DNA from: Pseudomonadota bacterium | GTDB taxonomy: Bacteria; Myxococcota_A; Polyangia; Polyangiales; Polyangiaceae | Reading direction: 5' to 3' | Assembly (NCBI GenBank): GCA_023402175.1 | Contig: JAEXCN010000146.1 | Location: forward strand, 1 to 29,681 | DNA length: 29,681 nt | Part shown: piece by piece, positions 22,169 to 29,681 of the stretch | How the letters are laid out: each line of letters starts with the position of its first letter | How positions within the stretch are numbered: the stretch's first letter is position 1 | Position numbers and translations under genes: made by a program | The notes under the pieces: generated by a model | What the model saw: the letters and a program-made list of their open reading frames with translations, nothing else | Database searches by the model: none | What the model was told of the DNA's origin: nothing

Positions 22169-23578
22169 GTGGGCACCGCGCACGAGATCGCCACGTTCGC
22201 GCTCCGCTCGTCATGGGACGCGCTGTCCTCGGCGGCGAAGGATGCTCTCAAGATCCGGATCCTCGATGCGATCGGCTGCGCGTTCGGGGCGTTCGACGCC
22301 GATCCCATCCGGGCGATTCGCGCCATGCTCGACGACTTCGGCGGTCGCCCTCGCTGCACGCTCATCGGCGGAGGCCGCACGGCCCCGGATCGGGCTGCGT
22401 TCTTCAACGGCGCCCTCGTCCGGTACCTCGACTTCAACGACGCCTACCTCGCGCCCGGTGAGACGTGCCACCCGAGCGACAGCCTCTCTGCCGTGCTCGC
22501 AGCGGCCGAGCACGCGAACGCGAGCGGTCGCACGCTCATGACCGCGCTCGCGGTCGCTTATCAGGTGCAGTGCCGCCTCTCCGACGAGGCGCCGGTGCGA
22601 GACCGCGGCTTCGATCACACCACGCAGGGCGCCTGTGCCGTTGCGGCGGGCGTCTCGTGCGCGCTCGGCCTCGACGTCGAACGAGCGGCCAATGCCGTCG
22701 CGATCGCGGTCACGACCTCACCTGCGCTTCGCGTCACGCGCACCGGGACCATCTCGCAATGGAAGGGGCTCGCAGCCCCGCATGCGGCGCTCGTCGGCAC
22801 GCATGCAGCATTCCTCGCGAGCCATGGGGTCACCGGACCGCTCGAGGCGTTCGAGGGCCACAAGGGCTTCATGGAGATCATCAGCGGTCCGTTCTCGATC
22901 GACTGGAGATCGGAGGACCTCGAACGCGTCACGCGCACGTCGCTCAAGCGATACAACGCGGAGGTCCACGCGCAGTCTGCGATCGAAGCGTTGCTCGAGC
23001 TGCTGCACGAGGTCCGAACGCCGTCGCTCCGCATCCGGCGCATCGAGGTCGATGTCTTCGACGTCGCGCATCGGATCATCGGCGGCGGACAAGAAGGCGA
23101 CAAGACGGTCGTCCACACGAAGGAACAGGCCGACCATTCGCTGCCGTACATGCTCGCGGTCGCGGCGCTCGACGGGCAGCTCCTGCCGGAGCAGTACGCG
23201 TCGGAGCGCATCGTGCGGGCGGACGTGCAGGACCTCCTTCGCCGGGTCGTCGTGCGTGACGATCCGGGCTTCAGCAGGCGCTTTCCCGCTGAGCACGCCT
23301 GCCGGGTCCGCGTCGAGCTCGAGGACGGGCGCATGCTCGTGAAGGAGAAGAGCGAATATCTCGGCTTCCGGACGCGGCCGATGTCGTGGCGAGACGCGTG
23401 CGCCAAGCTCGAAGCCGTCACTGCCCATCGGATCACCGAGGCCGAGCGCGCGAGCATCGTCGATGCGGTCGCCAATCTCGACAGCGTGTCGACCGAGGCA
23501 TTGTGCGCGCGCATCGCAGCCGTCGACGTCTCTCGGTCGAAACAGATCCGCGCTGGAGGCCACCGCGATGAAACCTGA
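22169..23578 (+). CDS. MmgE/PrpD family protein
   Basis: The 469-residue protein starts at a GTG at 22169 with no clear ribosome binding site. The family includes 2-methylcitrate dehydratase and cis-aconitate decarboxylase, which dehydrate or decarboxylate tricarboxylic acids. The fold signatures are all present: LDAIGCAFGAFDADP near the N-terminus, RYLDFNDAYLAPGETCHPSD (95-114) with the catalytic Asp/His region, KRYNAEVHAQSAIEALLEL, and TVVHTKEQADHSLPYMLAVA. It begins a four-gene operon; its last 11 bases overlap the ComA-like gene. Its substrate is probably a branched or sulfonated carboxylic acid made or used by its neighbours, but the sequence does not say which. Confidence 0.9.
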   Translation: MGTAHEIATFALRSSWDALSSAAKDALKIRILDAIGCAFGAFDADPIRAIRAMLDDFGGRPRCTLIGGGRTAPDRAAFFNGALVRYLDFNDAYLAPGETCHPSDSLSAVLAAAEHANASGRTLMTALAVAYQVQCRLSDEAPVRDRGFDHTTQGACAVAAGVSCALGLDVERAANAVAIAVTTSPALRVTRTGTISQWKGLAAPHAALVGTHAAFLASHGVTGPLEAFEGHKGFMEIISGPFSIDWRSEDLERVTRTSLKRYNAEVHAQSAIEALLELLHEVRTPSLRIRRIEVDVFDVAHRIIGGGQEGDKTVVHTKEQADHSLPYMLAVAALDGQLLPEQYASERIVRADVQDLLRRVVVRDDPGFSRRFPAEHACRVRVELEDGRMLVKEKSEYLGFRTRPMSWRDACAKLEAVTAHRITEAERASIVDAVANLDSVSTEALCARIAAVDVSRSKQIRAGGHRDET

Positions 23579-24392
23579 GGATCGTGCCTTCTCCTTCATC
23601 CCCCTGAACCGCCGGCCCGACAAGCCACGCACGCGCGGGGTCACCGAGATCCGCGGGCCCTATTACAGTGCGATGGGCCCGCGATACCTCGAGGACGTGC
23701 TCGAGACGATGGGCAGTTGGGTCGACACGGTGAAGTTCGCCGGCGGCTCGTTCGCGCTCATGCCGCGCAAGGCCGTCCGCGATCTGATCGACCTTTGCCA
23801 TCGGCACCGCGTCGCCGTCTCGACGGGCGGATTCATCGAGCACGTCCTCACGCTCGGCCCGTCCGCGGTCGATCGGTACCTCGGCGAATGCCGCGACATC
23901 GGCTTCGACATCGTCGAGATCTCGGCAGGCTTCATCGTGATCTCGGACAACGACTTCGTACGCCTCACCGAGAAGGTCCGCGCGTCGGGGCTGAAGCCGA
24001 AGCCGGAGGTGGGCATCCAGTTCGGCGCGGGCGGAGCGACCGCCGCCGCCGAGCTCGAAGCGGAAGGCACGAAGGACGTCGGTTGGGCGATCGCTCTGAT
24101 GAAGCGGCACCTCGATGCCGGCGCGGAGATGATCATGGTGGAGTCGGAGGGCATCACCGAGAGCGTCTCGCGCTGGCGCACCGACATCGCTGCGCGCTTC
24201 GCATCGGAGGTCGGCATCGAGCGGCTCATGTTCGAGGCGGCCGATCCGGAGGTCTTCGCCTGGTACGTGAAGTCTTATGGTCCCGAAGTGAACCTGTTCG
24301 TGGATCACAGCCAGATCGTCCAGCTCGAGTGCCTGCGCTCGGGGCTGTGGGGCACCAAGAGCTCGTGGGGGCGCGTCGTCGCATACCCGTGA
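23568..24392 (+). CDS. ComA-like phosphosulfolactate synthase family protein, divergent
   Basis: The 274-residue protein starts at ATG 23568, with GGAGG eight bases upstream, inside the end of the previous gene. True ComA adds sulfite to phosphoenolpyruvate, the first step to coenzyme M. The barrel features match: GVTEIRGPYYS (24-34), YLEDVLETMGSWVDTVKFAGG (40-60 region), STGGFIEHVL, IGFDIVEISAGFIVIS, MFEAADPEVFAWYVKSYG and LECLRSGLWG. However, the archaeal EVGKK motif, whose Lys is reported to be catalytic, reads EVGIQ (147-151), and the EGRESG loop reads ESEGIT. Neither lysine is kept. The enzyme therefore probably does related enol or aldol chemistry on a different substrate. The rest of the coenzyme M pathway is absent nearby. 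Confidence 0.78.
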   Translation: MKPEDRAFSFIPLNRRPDKPRTRGVTEIRGPYYSAMGPRYLEDVLETMGSWVDTVKFAGGSFALMPRKAVRDLIDLCHRHRVAVSTGGFIEHVLTLGPSAVDRYLGECRDIGFDIVEISAGFIVISDNDFVRLTEKVRASGLKPKPEVGIQFGAGGATAAAELEAEGTKDVGWAIALMKRHLDAGAEMIMVESEGITESVSRWRTDIAARFASEVGIERLMFEAADPEVFAWYVKSYGPEVNLFVDHSQIVQLECLRSGLWGTKSSWGRVVAYP

Positions 24393-24404
24393 CGGCGGAG
24401 GCGA

Positions 24405-25943
24405 ATGGTCGGATCTTCTCCAGTCGCCGAAGAGCTGACGTCGCTTCTCGAGCGCGGCAACGCCGAAGCGCCCTGCATCGGCGCGCCGGGCTTGCCGCCG
24501 CTCCGGTACGCGGAGCTCCGTGCGCTCTTCGATGCGACGCATCGGGACCTCCGCCGCGCCGGCATCGGCCTCGGCGACAGCGTCGCGCTCGTGATGCCCA
24601 ACGGACCGGACGCGGCGTCGGCGTTCGTCTCGATCGCCGCGTCGGCGATCGCGGCGCCGCTCAATCCCGCGTACACGGCCGAGGAGCTCGACTTCTATCT
24701 CACGGACCTCCAGGCAAGCGCGCTCGTCGTGCCTCGAGGCTTCGCTTCACCGGCGCGGGCGGTGGCGGAGCGACGCGGCATCCTCGTCTTCGCGCTCGAG
24801 CCCACCGGCAAGGCGGCGGGCGATTTCCGTCTCGTGCCCGAGTCGCCGCCCTCGCGCGAGCCGAAGAGCGAAGGCATCGGTACGCGCAGCGACATCGCTC
24901 TCGTGCTCCACACCTCGGGGACGACGGCGCGCCCGAAGATCGTGCCGCTCACGCAAGGCAATCTCTGCGCGTCGGCGCACAACATCGGCGCGTCGCTGGC
25001 GCTCAGGCCCGACGACGTGTGCCTCGACGTCATGCCGCTGTTCCACATCCACGGGCTCGTCGCCGCGGTGCTCGCGACGCTCGCGGCGGGAGCGTCCGTC
25101 TCGTGCCCGCCCGGGTTCGATGCGCTCAAGTTCTTCGCGTGGCTCGAGGAGGTGCAGCCCACCTGGTACACGGCGGTCCCGACGATGCACCAGGCGATCC
25201 TGAGCCGTGCAGCACGCAATCGGTCCATCGTCGAGAAGAGCCGACTTCGCCTCGTGCGCTCGTCCTCCGCTTCGCTCCCGAGGCAAGTGATGCAGGAGCT
25301 CGAAGACACGTTCCGCTGCCCGGTGATCGAAGCCTATGGGATGACCGAAGCCGCGCATCAGATGGCGAGCAACCCGCTCCCGCCACGCGCTCGCAAGCCG
25401 GGAACGGTCGGCGTGCCCGCAGGGCCGGAGATCGCGATCATGAGCGCGGACGGCGCGCTGCTTCCTGTCCGCGCGACGGGCGAAGTCGTCATCCGCGGAC
25501 CGAACGTCACGGCCGGCTACCTCAGAAACCCGGACGCGAATGCGCGTGCGTTCGTCGATGGATGGTTCCGAACCGGTGACGAAGGGCAGCTCGACGAAGA
25601 CGGCTATCTCCATCTGACCGGCCGCCTCAAGGAGATGATCAACCGCGGCGGCGAAAAGGTGAGCCCGCTCGAGGTCGACGACGTGCTCCGCGCTCATCCG
25701 GCGATCGAGCAGGTCGTGACGTTTGCGTTGCCTCACGACAAGCTCGGAGAGGAGGTCGGAGCCGCCGTGATCCTGCGTGCAGACGCGAGCATCACCGAGC
25801 GCGAGCTGCGGGAGTTCGCCGCCGCCCGGCTCGCGCCGTTCAAGGTGCCTCGCCGCATCGTCTTCGTGACGGAGATCCCGAAGGGGCCGACCGGAAAGGT
25901 CCAGCGCATCGGCCTGGCGCAGCGGCTCGGTGTGCACGCATGA
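24405..25943 (+). CDS. Acyl-CoA synthetase (AMP-forming), AAE3-like
   Basis: The 512-residue protein starts at ATG 24405 after GGAGG. It activates a carboxylic acid with ATP and joins it to CoA. Adenylation motifs are all seen: TSGTTARPK (170-178), YGMTEAAHQM (311-320), WFRTGD (387-392), GRLKEMINRGGEKVSPLEVDD (406-426) and the catalytic Lys498 in PTGKVQR. The overall length and the PLFHIHGLVA and GGEKVSP patterns resemble the oxalyl-CoA/short dicarboxyl-CoA synthetases (AAE3, PCS60), which suggests a small, perhaps dicarboxylic, substrate. It lies third in the operon, 12 bases after the ComA-like gene, and overlaps the next start by ATGA. It may activate a product of the PrpD-like or ComA-like enzymes. 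Confidence 0.93.
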   Translation: MVGSSPVAEELTSLLERGNAEAPCIGAPGLPPLRYAELRALFDATHRDLRRAGIGLGDSVALVMPNGPDAASAFVSIAASAIAAPLNPAYTAEELDFYLTDLQASALVVPRGFASPARAVAERRGILVFALEPTGKAAGDFRLVPESPPSREPKSEGIGTRSDIALVLHTSGTTARPKIVPLTQGNLCASAHNIGASLALRPDDVCLDVMPLFHIHGLVAAVLATLAAGASVSCPPGFDALKFFAWLEEVQPTWYTAVPTMHQAILSRAARNRSIVEKSRLRLVRSSSASLPRQVMQELEDTFRCPVIEAYGMTEAAHQMASNPLPPRARKPGTVGVPAGPEIAIMSADGALLPVRATGEVVIRGPNVTAGYLRNPDANARAFVDGWFRTGDEGQLDEDGYLHLTGRLKEMINRGGEKVSPLEVDDVLRAHPAIEQVVTFALPHDKLGEEVGAAVILRADASITERELREFAAARLAPFKVPRRIVFVTEIPKGPTGKVQRIGLAQRLGVHA

Positions 25944-26923
25944 GGGTCTGCATCTTCGGCGCGGGCGCGATCGGCGGGCATCTCGGCGTGAAGCTCGTGC
26001 AGGCGGGCGTGGACGTCACGTTGATCGCGCGTGGACGCCATCTCGCCGCGATGCAGGAGAGCGGCGTCTCGCTGATCGAGGGCGGCGAGAAGATCACCGT
26101 GCACCCGCGATGCACCGACCGCGTCGAAGAAGCCGGGCCGCAGGACTACGTCATTCTCACGCTCAAGGCGCATTCGCTTCCTCAGGCCGCACCGCAGATC
26201 GCGTCGCTGCTCGGGCGAGAGACGACGGTGGTCTCGGCGATCAACGGCATTCCTTGGTGGTACTTCCACGCGCTCCCGGGACCATACGAAAACCGGACTG
26301 TGGAGAGCGTCGATCCCGGCGGCGTCGTGAGCCGGCACCTGCCGCCGGCTCGTGCGCTCGGGTGCGTCGTCTATCCCGCCGCGGAGGTCGTCGCGCCGGG
26401 CGTGATCGAACATCTCTACGGAGATCGCTACAGCCTCGGCGAGCCCGATGGCACACGCAGCTCGCGGGCGGTCGCGCTGTCCGAGGCCCTCCATCGCGCA
26501 GGCTTGAAGGCACCGGTCCGTTCGCACCTTCGCGACGAGCTCTGGGTCAAGCTATGGGGCAACATGGCGTTCAATCCGATCAGCGTGCTCACCGGCGCGA
26601 CGCTGGACGTGATCGTCGGTGAGGAGGAATCGCGCGCGGTGTGTCGGACGATGATGCTCGAAGGCAAGGCGGTCGGCGAGGCGCTCGGCGCGCGCTTCGC
26701 GATCGACGTCGACCGCCGCCTCCGAGGCGCCGCGGAGGTCGGCGTGCACAAGACATCCATGCTCCAGGACCTCGAGCGCGGTCGCCCCGTGGAGCTCGAA
26801 GCGCTCCTCGGCGCGGTCGTCGAGCTCGCCCAGATGGTGAACGTGGACGTCCCGACGTGTCGCGTGATCTTCGCGCTCGCACGCCAGCGCGCGCGCCTCG
26901 CGGGCTGTTACCCCGCCGCATGA
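25940..26923 (+). CDS. Ketopantoate reductase family (ApbA/PanE-like) protein
   Basis: The 327-residue protein overlaps the previous gene by four bases (ATGA). It is an NADPH-dependent reductase of 2-oxo acids. The nucleotide-binding GAGAIGG (7-13) opens the chain, and a conserved lysine lies in LTLKAHSL (73-80). The catalytic Lys204 and Asn208 and Asn212 are in ELWVKLWGNMAFNPISVLTG. The segment NGIPWWYFHALPG (102-114) is typical of a subgroup distinct from the pantothenate enzyme. As the operon partner of PrpD-like, ComA-like and CoA ligase genes, it more likely reduces a pathway-specific 2-oxo acid than ketopantoate. It is the last gene; a hairpin follows. Confidence 0.9.
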   Translation: MRVCIFGAGAIGGHLGVKLVQAGVDVTLIARGRHLAAMQESGVSLIEGGEKITVHPRCTDRVEEAGPQDYVILTLKAHSLPQAAPQIASLLGRETTVVSAINGIPWWYFHALPGPYENRTVESVDPGGVVSRHLPPARALGCVVYPAAEVVAPGVIEHLYGDRYSLGEPDGTRSSRAVALSEALHRAGLKAPVRSHLRDELWVKLWGNMAFNPISVLTGATLDVIVGEEESRAVCRTMMLEGKAVGEALGARFAIDVDRRLRGAAEVGVHKTSMLQDLERGRPVELEALLGAVVELAQMVNVDVPTCRVIFALARQRARLAGCYPAA

Positions 26924-26933
26924 CCGACACGCC

Positions 26934-26959
26934 GGGCGCAGCCCCGCGGAGAAGCGCCC
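26934..26959 (+). terminator. Hairpin after the four-gene operon
   Basis: GGGCGC (26934-26939) pairs with GCGCCC (26954-26959), 10 bases past the stop codon. The 14-base loop and lack of a T-tract make it weak. Confidence 0.35.
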
Positions 26960-27000
26960 TTCGGACACGCTCGTCGTAGAGTGGTCGCAGCCTCGGTGAA

Positions 27001-27729
27001 TTGAATGTCCGCCTTCCGCGTGGCAACACTCGTCGTGTGGGTGTGCTCGGAGATCGAAGGGGAGCGCGGTTCTTCCTGCGGCCTTTGGCGGGGACCGCTT
27101 GCGCCGCTCTGGTCTTGGTGCTCACGGGCTCCGAGGCGAAGGCCGATCTGCCCACGCCGCGGCTCGTCCCGGAGCTGACGCTCTCGAAGGACAAAGGCGT
27201 CGAGTCCCTTCCCGAGGCGGATCCGTGGACGACGCGGAAGAAGACGATCAATCTGCAGGGAGGCGCGCCTGGAGGTCCGACGGGCGTCGCGGGTTTCACC
27301 TTCGAATATGCGCCGATCAAATACCTCGTGCTCGGCACGGGCGGAGGCTGGTCACCGGAAGGCCTCCGCGGCGCGTTCATGCCGCGGCTTCGCCTCCCGA
27401 TGAACCGCTGGTTCGCCATGGGCTTCGGCTTCCCGCTCTCGTTCGGCCCGTACCAGTTCACCGCCAGCCAGCAGGAGCAGTGCGAGTACGCCGGCTGCTC
27501 CACCGGTTTTCGCACGACGCGGACGTGGGCCGTCGCCGCGTGGGGCCACCTCGAGCCAAACATCGAGATCCGGCTCGATGCGGCGATTGCGCTTCGTCTC
27601 TACGGCGGCTACGCGAAGCTCCTCAACGATTCGAGCGATCGATGCGACTCCACGCTGCCGAACGGATGTCCGTCCAGCATCGGGGAGCAGAAATGGTACG
27701 GAGGCTTCGCCGTCGGCTACGCGTGGTGA
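27001..27729 (+). CDS. Putative outer-membrane-type secreted protein
   Basis: The 242-residue form begins at a TTG at 27001; a GTG at 27037 is the alternative, and neither has a strong ribosome binding site. A TAGAGT box lies at 26977-26982. An N-terminal signal peptide is clear from LRPLAGTACAALVLVLTG to EAKA at about residue 48. The mature part alternates hydrophobic and polar residues (FTFEYAPIKYLVLGTGGGW, IEIRLDAAIALRLYGGYAK) and ends in an aromatic residue (GYAW), the usual pattern of outer-membrane beta-barrels. Two Cys pairs are present (CEYAGC, and CDSTLPNGC). Function unknown. It stands alone between the operon before it and the aminotransferase. Confidence 0.75.
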   Translation: MNVRLPRGNTRRVGVLGDRRGARFFLRPLAGTACAALVLVLTGSEAKADLPTPRLVPELTLSKDKGVESLPEADPWTTRKKTINLQGGAPGGPTGVAGFTFEYAPIKYLVLGTGGGWSPEGLRGAFMPRLRLPMNRWFAMGFGFPLSFGPYQFTASQQEQCEYAGCSTGFRTTRTWAVAAWGHLEPNIEIRLDAAIALRLYGGYAKLLNDSSDRCDSTLPNGCPSSIGEQKWYGGFAVGYAW

Positions 27730-27920
27730 CGTGATGGCCGCGGCATGCGCGCCGTGGTGCGCGTCGCCGCCGGCAAGGCGATCGAAGGGGGCGGCATGCG
27801 ACGCGAAGGAAGAGTCCAGGTCGCGAAGCGATCCTCGTCAAATCAGCCACGCCGGGCGGCTGGGCTGCGGTCACGTTGATGCCCCTCCGCTGATCTCCAT
27901 GCGTGGTAACGTGACTCCCA

Positions 27921-29183
27921 ATGCAGGAGCCGACCGCTGACCTCCACGCGTTCCGTCCGGTCCCGAAGACCGGCGTCATCTACGTCACGAGCGAGGCGAC
28001 GAAGCTCGGGTTCTCTACGAGCGATCCCGAGTGGTGCAACCTCGGTCAGGGACAGCCCGAGACCGGCGAGCTACCCGGCGCTCCGGCGCGCGTGCACAGC
28101 GTGTCGATCTCACCGGACGATCAGGAGTACGCGCCGGTCGCCGGGCTTTGGGAGCTCCGTGAAGCGGTCGCCGGCCTCTACAACCGCCTCTACCGAAGAG
28201 GCATGCCTTCGCAGTATTCGGCCGAGAACGTCTGCATCTCGGGCGGGGGGCGCACGGCCCTGACGCGCGCGGCAGCGAGCCTCGGCAGCATCAACCTCGG
28301 GCACTTCATCCCCGACTACACCGCGTACGAGGAGCTGCTCGACATCTTCAAGGCGTTCACGAGCATCCCCATCCTGCTCGACGGCGAGCGCGGGTACAGC
28401 TTCACCGCCGACGATCTGCGTCGCGAAGTGCTCGGTCGCGGCCTCTCTGCGCTCCTCCTCTCGAACCCGTGCAACCCGACGGGGAAGATGGTCGCCGGCG
28501 AGGAGCTCGAGCGCTGGGTCGGCGTCGCGCGCGAGCTCGACTGCACGCTCCTGCTCGACGAGTTCTATTCGCACTACGTCTACCGCGGCCGCCCCGGAGC
28601 GCTGCCGGTCGAGAGCGCCGCGCGCTACGTGAAGGACGTCGACACGGATCCGATCGTCATCTTCGACGGCTTCACCAAGAACTGGCGCTACCCGGGATGG
28701 CGCATCACCTGGGCGCTCGCGCCCAAGTCCGTCGTCGAGCGCTTCGCGAGCGCGGGCTCATTCCTCGACGGCGGAGGCTCGAAGCCGCTGCAGCGCGCCG
28801 CGATCCCGCTGTTCGACGACGACTACGTCGCGCGCGAGACGATGGCGATCCACAACGCCTTCCGTGACAAGCGAGACCGCATGCTCTCGCGCCTCGAGCG
28901 GATGGGCGTTCGCTTCGATCGGATCCCGGAAGGGACATTCTACTGCTGGGGCAACGTCGCGAGCCTGCCCGAACCGCTCAACGACGGCATGGGCCTCTTC
29001 CGCGCGGCGCTCTCGAAGAAGGTCATCACGGTGCCCGGTGAGTTCTTCGACGTGAACCCCGGCAAGCGTCGGCACGGCCGCGCATCGCGCTTCCGCGAGT
29101 ACGTCCGCTTCTCGTTCGGTCCTTCGCAAGAGTCGCTCGACCTCGCGCTGTCGCGTCTCGAAAGCCTCGTCGCCGGCCGCTGA
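27921..29183 (+). CDS. PLP-dependent class I/II aminotransferase
   Basis: The 420-residue protein starts at ATG 27921; the ribosome binding site is weak. It should transfer amino groups between amino and 2-oxo acids using pyridoxal phosphate. Fold-type I markers are NPCNPTG (182-188), DEFYSHYVY (213-221), the Schiff-base Lys253 in FDGFTKNWRYPGWR (248-261), and an Arg in YVRFSFGPS near the C-terminus for the substrate carboxylate. The substrate is not readable from these motifs. It is a single gene followed by a good hairpin. Whether it serves the upstream 2-oxo acid operon is speculative; an outer-membrane-like gene separates them. Confidence 0.93.
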   Translation: MQEPTADLHAFRPVPKTGVIYVTSEATKLGFSTSDPEWCNLGQGQPETGELPGAPARVHSVSISPDDQEYAPVAGLWELREAVAGLYNRLYRRGMPSQYSAENVCISGGGRTALTRAAASLGSINLGHFIPDYTAYEELLDIFKAFTSIPILLDGERGYSFTADDLRREVLGRGLSALLLSNPCNPTGKMVAGEELERWVGVARELDCTLLLDEFYSHYVYRGRPGALPVESAARYVKDVDTDPIVIFDGFTKNWRYPGWRITWALAPKSVVERFASAGSFLDGGGSKPLQRAAIPLFDDDYVARETMAIHNAFRDKRDRMLSRLERMGVRFDRIPEGTFYCWGNVASLPEPLNDGMGLFRAALSKKVITVPGEFFDVNPGKRRHGRASRFREYVRFSFGPSQESLDLALSRLESLVAGR

Positions 29184-29201
29184 GCGCTCGTCTTCGAGCG
29201 C
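29184..29201 (+). terminator. Hairpin right after the aminotransferase stop codon
   Basis: GCGCTCG (29184-29190) pairs perfectly with CGAGCGC (29195-29201) around the loop TCTT, immediately after the TGA. No T-tract follows, as is common in high-GC genomes. Confidence 0.55.
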
Positions 29202-29219
29202 GTGCAGGCCAGCGACGAG

Positions 29220-29277
29220 GAGGCACGACGACTGCCCCCGAGCTTGTGTCCCAGTTCACTCAACTAGGAAACAAGCG
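29220..29277. repeat. Hairpin repeat, copy 1
   Basis: It opens with GAGGCACGACGACTGC (29220-29235), and after five bases comes a 37-base block (29241-29277) that folds on itself. The outer arms are GCTTGTGTCC and GGAAACAAGC (one mismatch), the inner arms AGTT and AACT, and the loop CACTC. The block is A/T-rich for this genome. Confidence 0.9.
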
Positions 29278-29280
29278 ACC

Positions 29281-29347
29281 GAGGCACGACGACTGCACGA
29301 CCAGTCTCCCAGCTTGTTTCCCAGTTCACTCAACTAGGAAACAAGCG
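29281..29347. repeat. Hairpin repeat, copy 2
   Basis: It repeats the 16-base opener (29281-29296), has a 14-base spacer, then the same 37-base block (29311-29347; 36 of 37 identical). Here the outer arms are perfect: GCTTGTTTCC pairs with GGAAACAAGC. The structure ends two bases before the GGAGG ribosome binding site of the next gene. Confidence 0.92.
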
Positions 29348-29363
29348 CGGAGGTTCGTCAGCC

Positions 29364-29681
29364 ATGCACGCTCGTGCTCGTCTCGACAACGTCGTGCTCG
29401 CCGGCGCGATCGCTCTCGCCGCCGCCGCCTGCGCCGACGACGGCGCGCATCCTCCCGCCGTGACCGATCTCGGCTACGCGCCGATCGGCAGAGGGTCGCC
29501 GGTCAACGGGGACGTCGGCGCGGAAGGTCAGGGGTCGCAAGACTGGGCCTACGCAGAGAGGAACCCCGCCTTGCGTGGAGCTCGAAGACCAGGCGGAGGC
29601 CCGACGGGCGGAGCCGGATACCCGCGAGGCGCCGCCGGCACGACAGGTCCGGCTACTCCGGACGCCGCCGCAGCGACGGAC
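29364..29681 (+). CDS. Putative lipoprotein, cut by the window end
   Basis: An open frame of 106 codons starts at ATG 29364, with GGAGG ten bases upstream, and runs to the window edge without a stop. It begins with a lipoprotein signal (VVLAGAIALAAAAC, Cys23 or close to it as the anchor), followed by an acidic, then Gly/Pro/Ala-rich low-complexity stretch (GAAGTTGPATPDAAAA). The C-terminal part is missing, so no domain can be named. The upstream tandem hairpin repeat lies in its leader region. Confidence 0.65.
   Translation, partial: MHARARLDNVVLAGAIALAAAACADDGAHPPAVTDLGYAPIGRGSPVNGDVGAEGQGSQDWAYAERNPALRGARRPGGGPTGGAGYPRGAAGTTGPATPDAAAATD

Noticed and set aside
23717..25579. 620-residue open frame on the plus strand
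   Set aside because: It is out of frame with the ComA-like and CoA ligase genes, which have full sets of family motifs.
22169..26923. Coenzyme M biosynthesis cluster
   Set aside because: Only a divergent ComA-like gene is present, with the EVGKK lysines missing, and no ComB, ComC or Xcb-type partners are nearby.

Overview
The window looks like chromosomal DNA from a high-GC myxobacterium of the Polyangia/Sorangiineae type. The clues are a Ser/Thr kinase with the HRDVSPQN catalytic loop followed by one membrane helix, many lipoproteins with Cys-rich domains, a secreted protein ending in a MYXO-CTERM signal, an HNH endonuclease of the repeat-associated family common in these genomes, and many GTG starts and ATGA overlaps. 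This is inference from gene content; there is no marker gene.

Layout. 1-2844 is a repeat-rich, gene-poor stretch. It holds one intact HNH endonuclease (364-1713, -), a degenerate copy of its 3' end (235-345), a perfect 70-bp inverted repeat (1-70 with 2144-2213) and a two-copy direct repeat (2204-2420 and 2633-2801). 2845-5073 (-) is a two-gene lipoprotein operon. 5210-9063 (-) carries a small membrane protein, the kinase, a peptide deformylase with an altered motif 2, and a TrmY-type tRNA methyltransferase, which is mostly an archaeal enzyme. 9177-10615 (+) is a linalool dehydratase/isomerase-like membrane-anchored protein coupled to a small membrane protein. 10638-15108 holds cell-envelope proteins of unknown function: a helical lipoprotein, a lipoprotein with a pacifastin-like Cys motif, a coiled-coil membrane protein with an RBS hairpin, and the MYXO-CTERM protein. 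15255-16382 (+) is a lipoprotein form of pyroglutamyl peptidase I with the triad intact.

Two parts stand out. The first is a compact operon at 18222-16391 (-): a chlorite dismutase/HemQ-family protein, an FmdE-domain lipoprotein lacking the usual Cys ligands, and a 136-residue four-helix protein whose histidine spacing (two H-x13-H pairs) matches di-heme b-type cytochromes. It may be an undescribed haem/redox system. The second is a metabolic island at 19593-26923: an ACAD10/11-type acyl-CoA dehydrogenase divergent from an APH-like kinase (the pair known from 4-hydroxyacid catabolism), then a tightly coupled MmgE/PrpD, ComA-like, acyl-CoA ligase and ketopantoate-reductase-like operon. The ComA-like enzyme lacks the lysines of the canonical EVGKK motif, so its substrate is probably not the classical one.

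The window ends with an outer-membrane-like protein, a class I aminotransferase, two tandem copies of a long hairpin repeat (29220-29347), and the start of another lipoprotein cut by the window edge. I saw no tRNA, rRNA, CRISPR array, prophage or recognisable insertion sequence.
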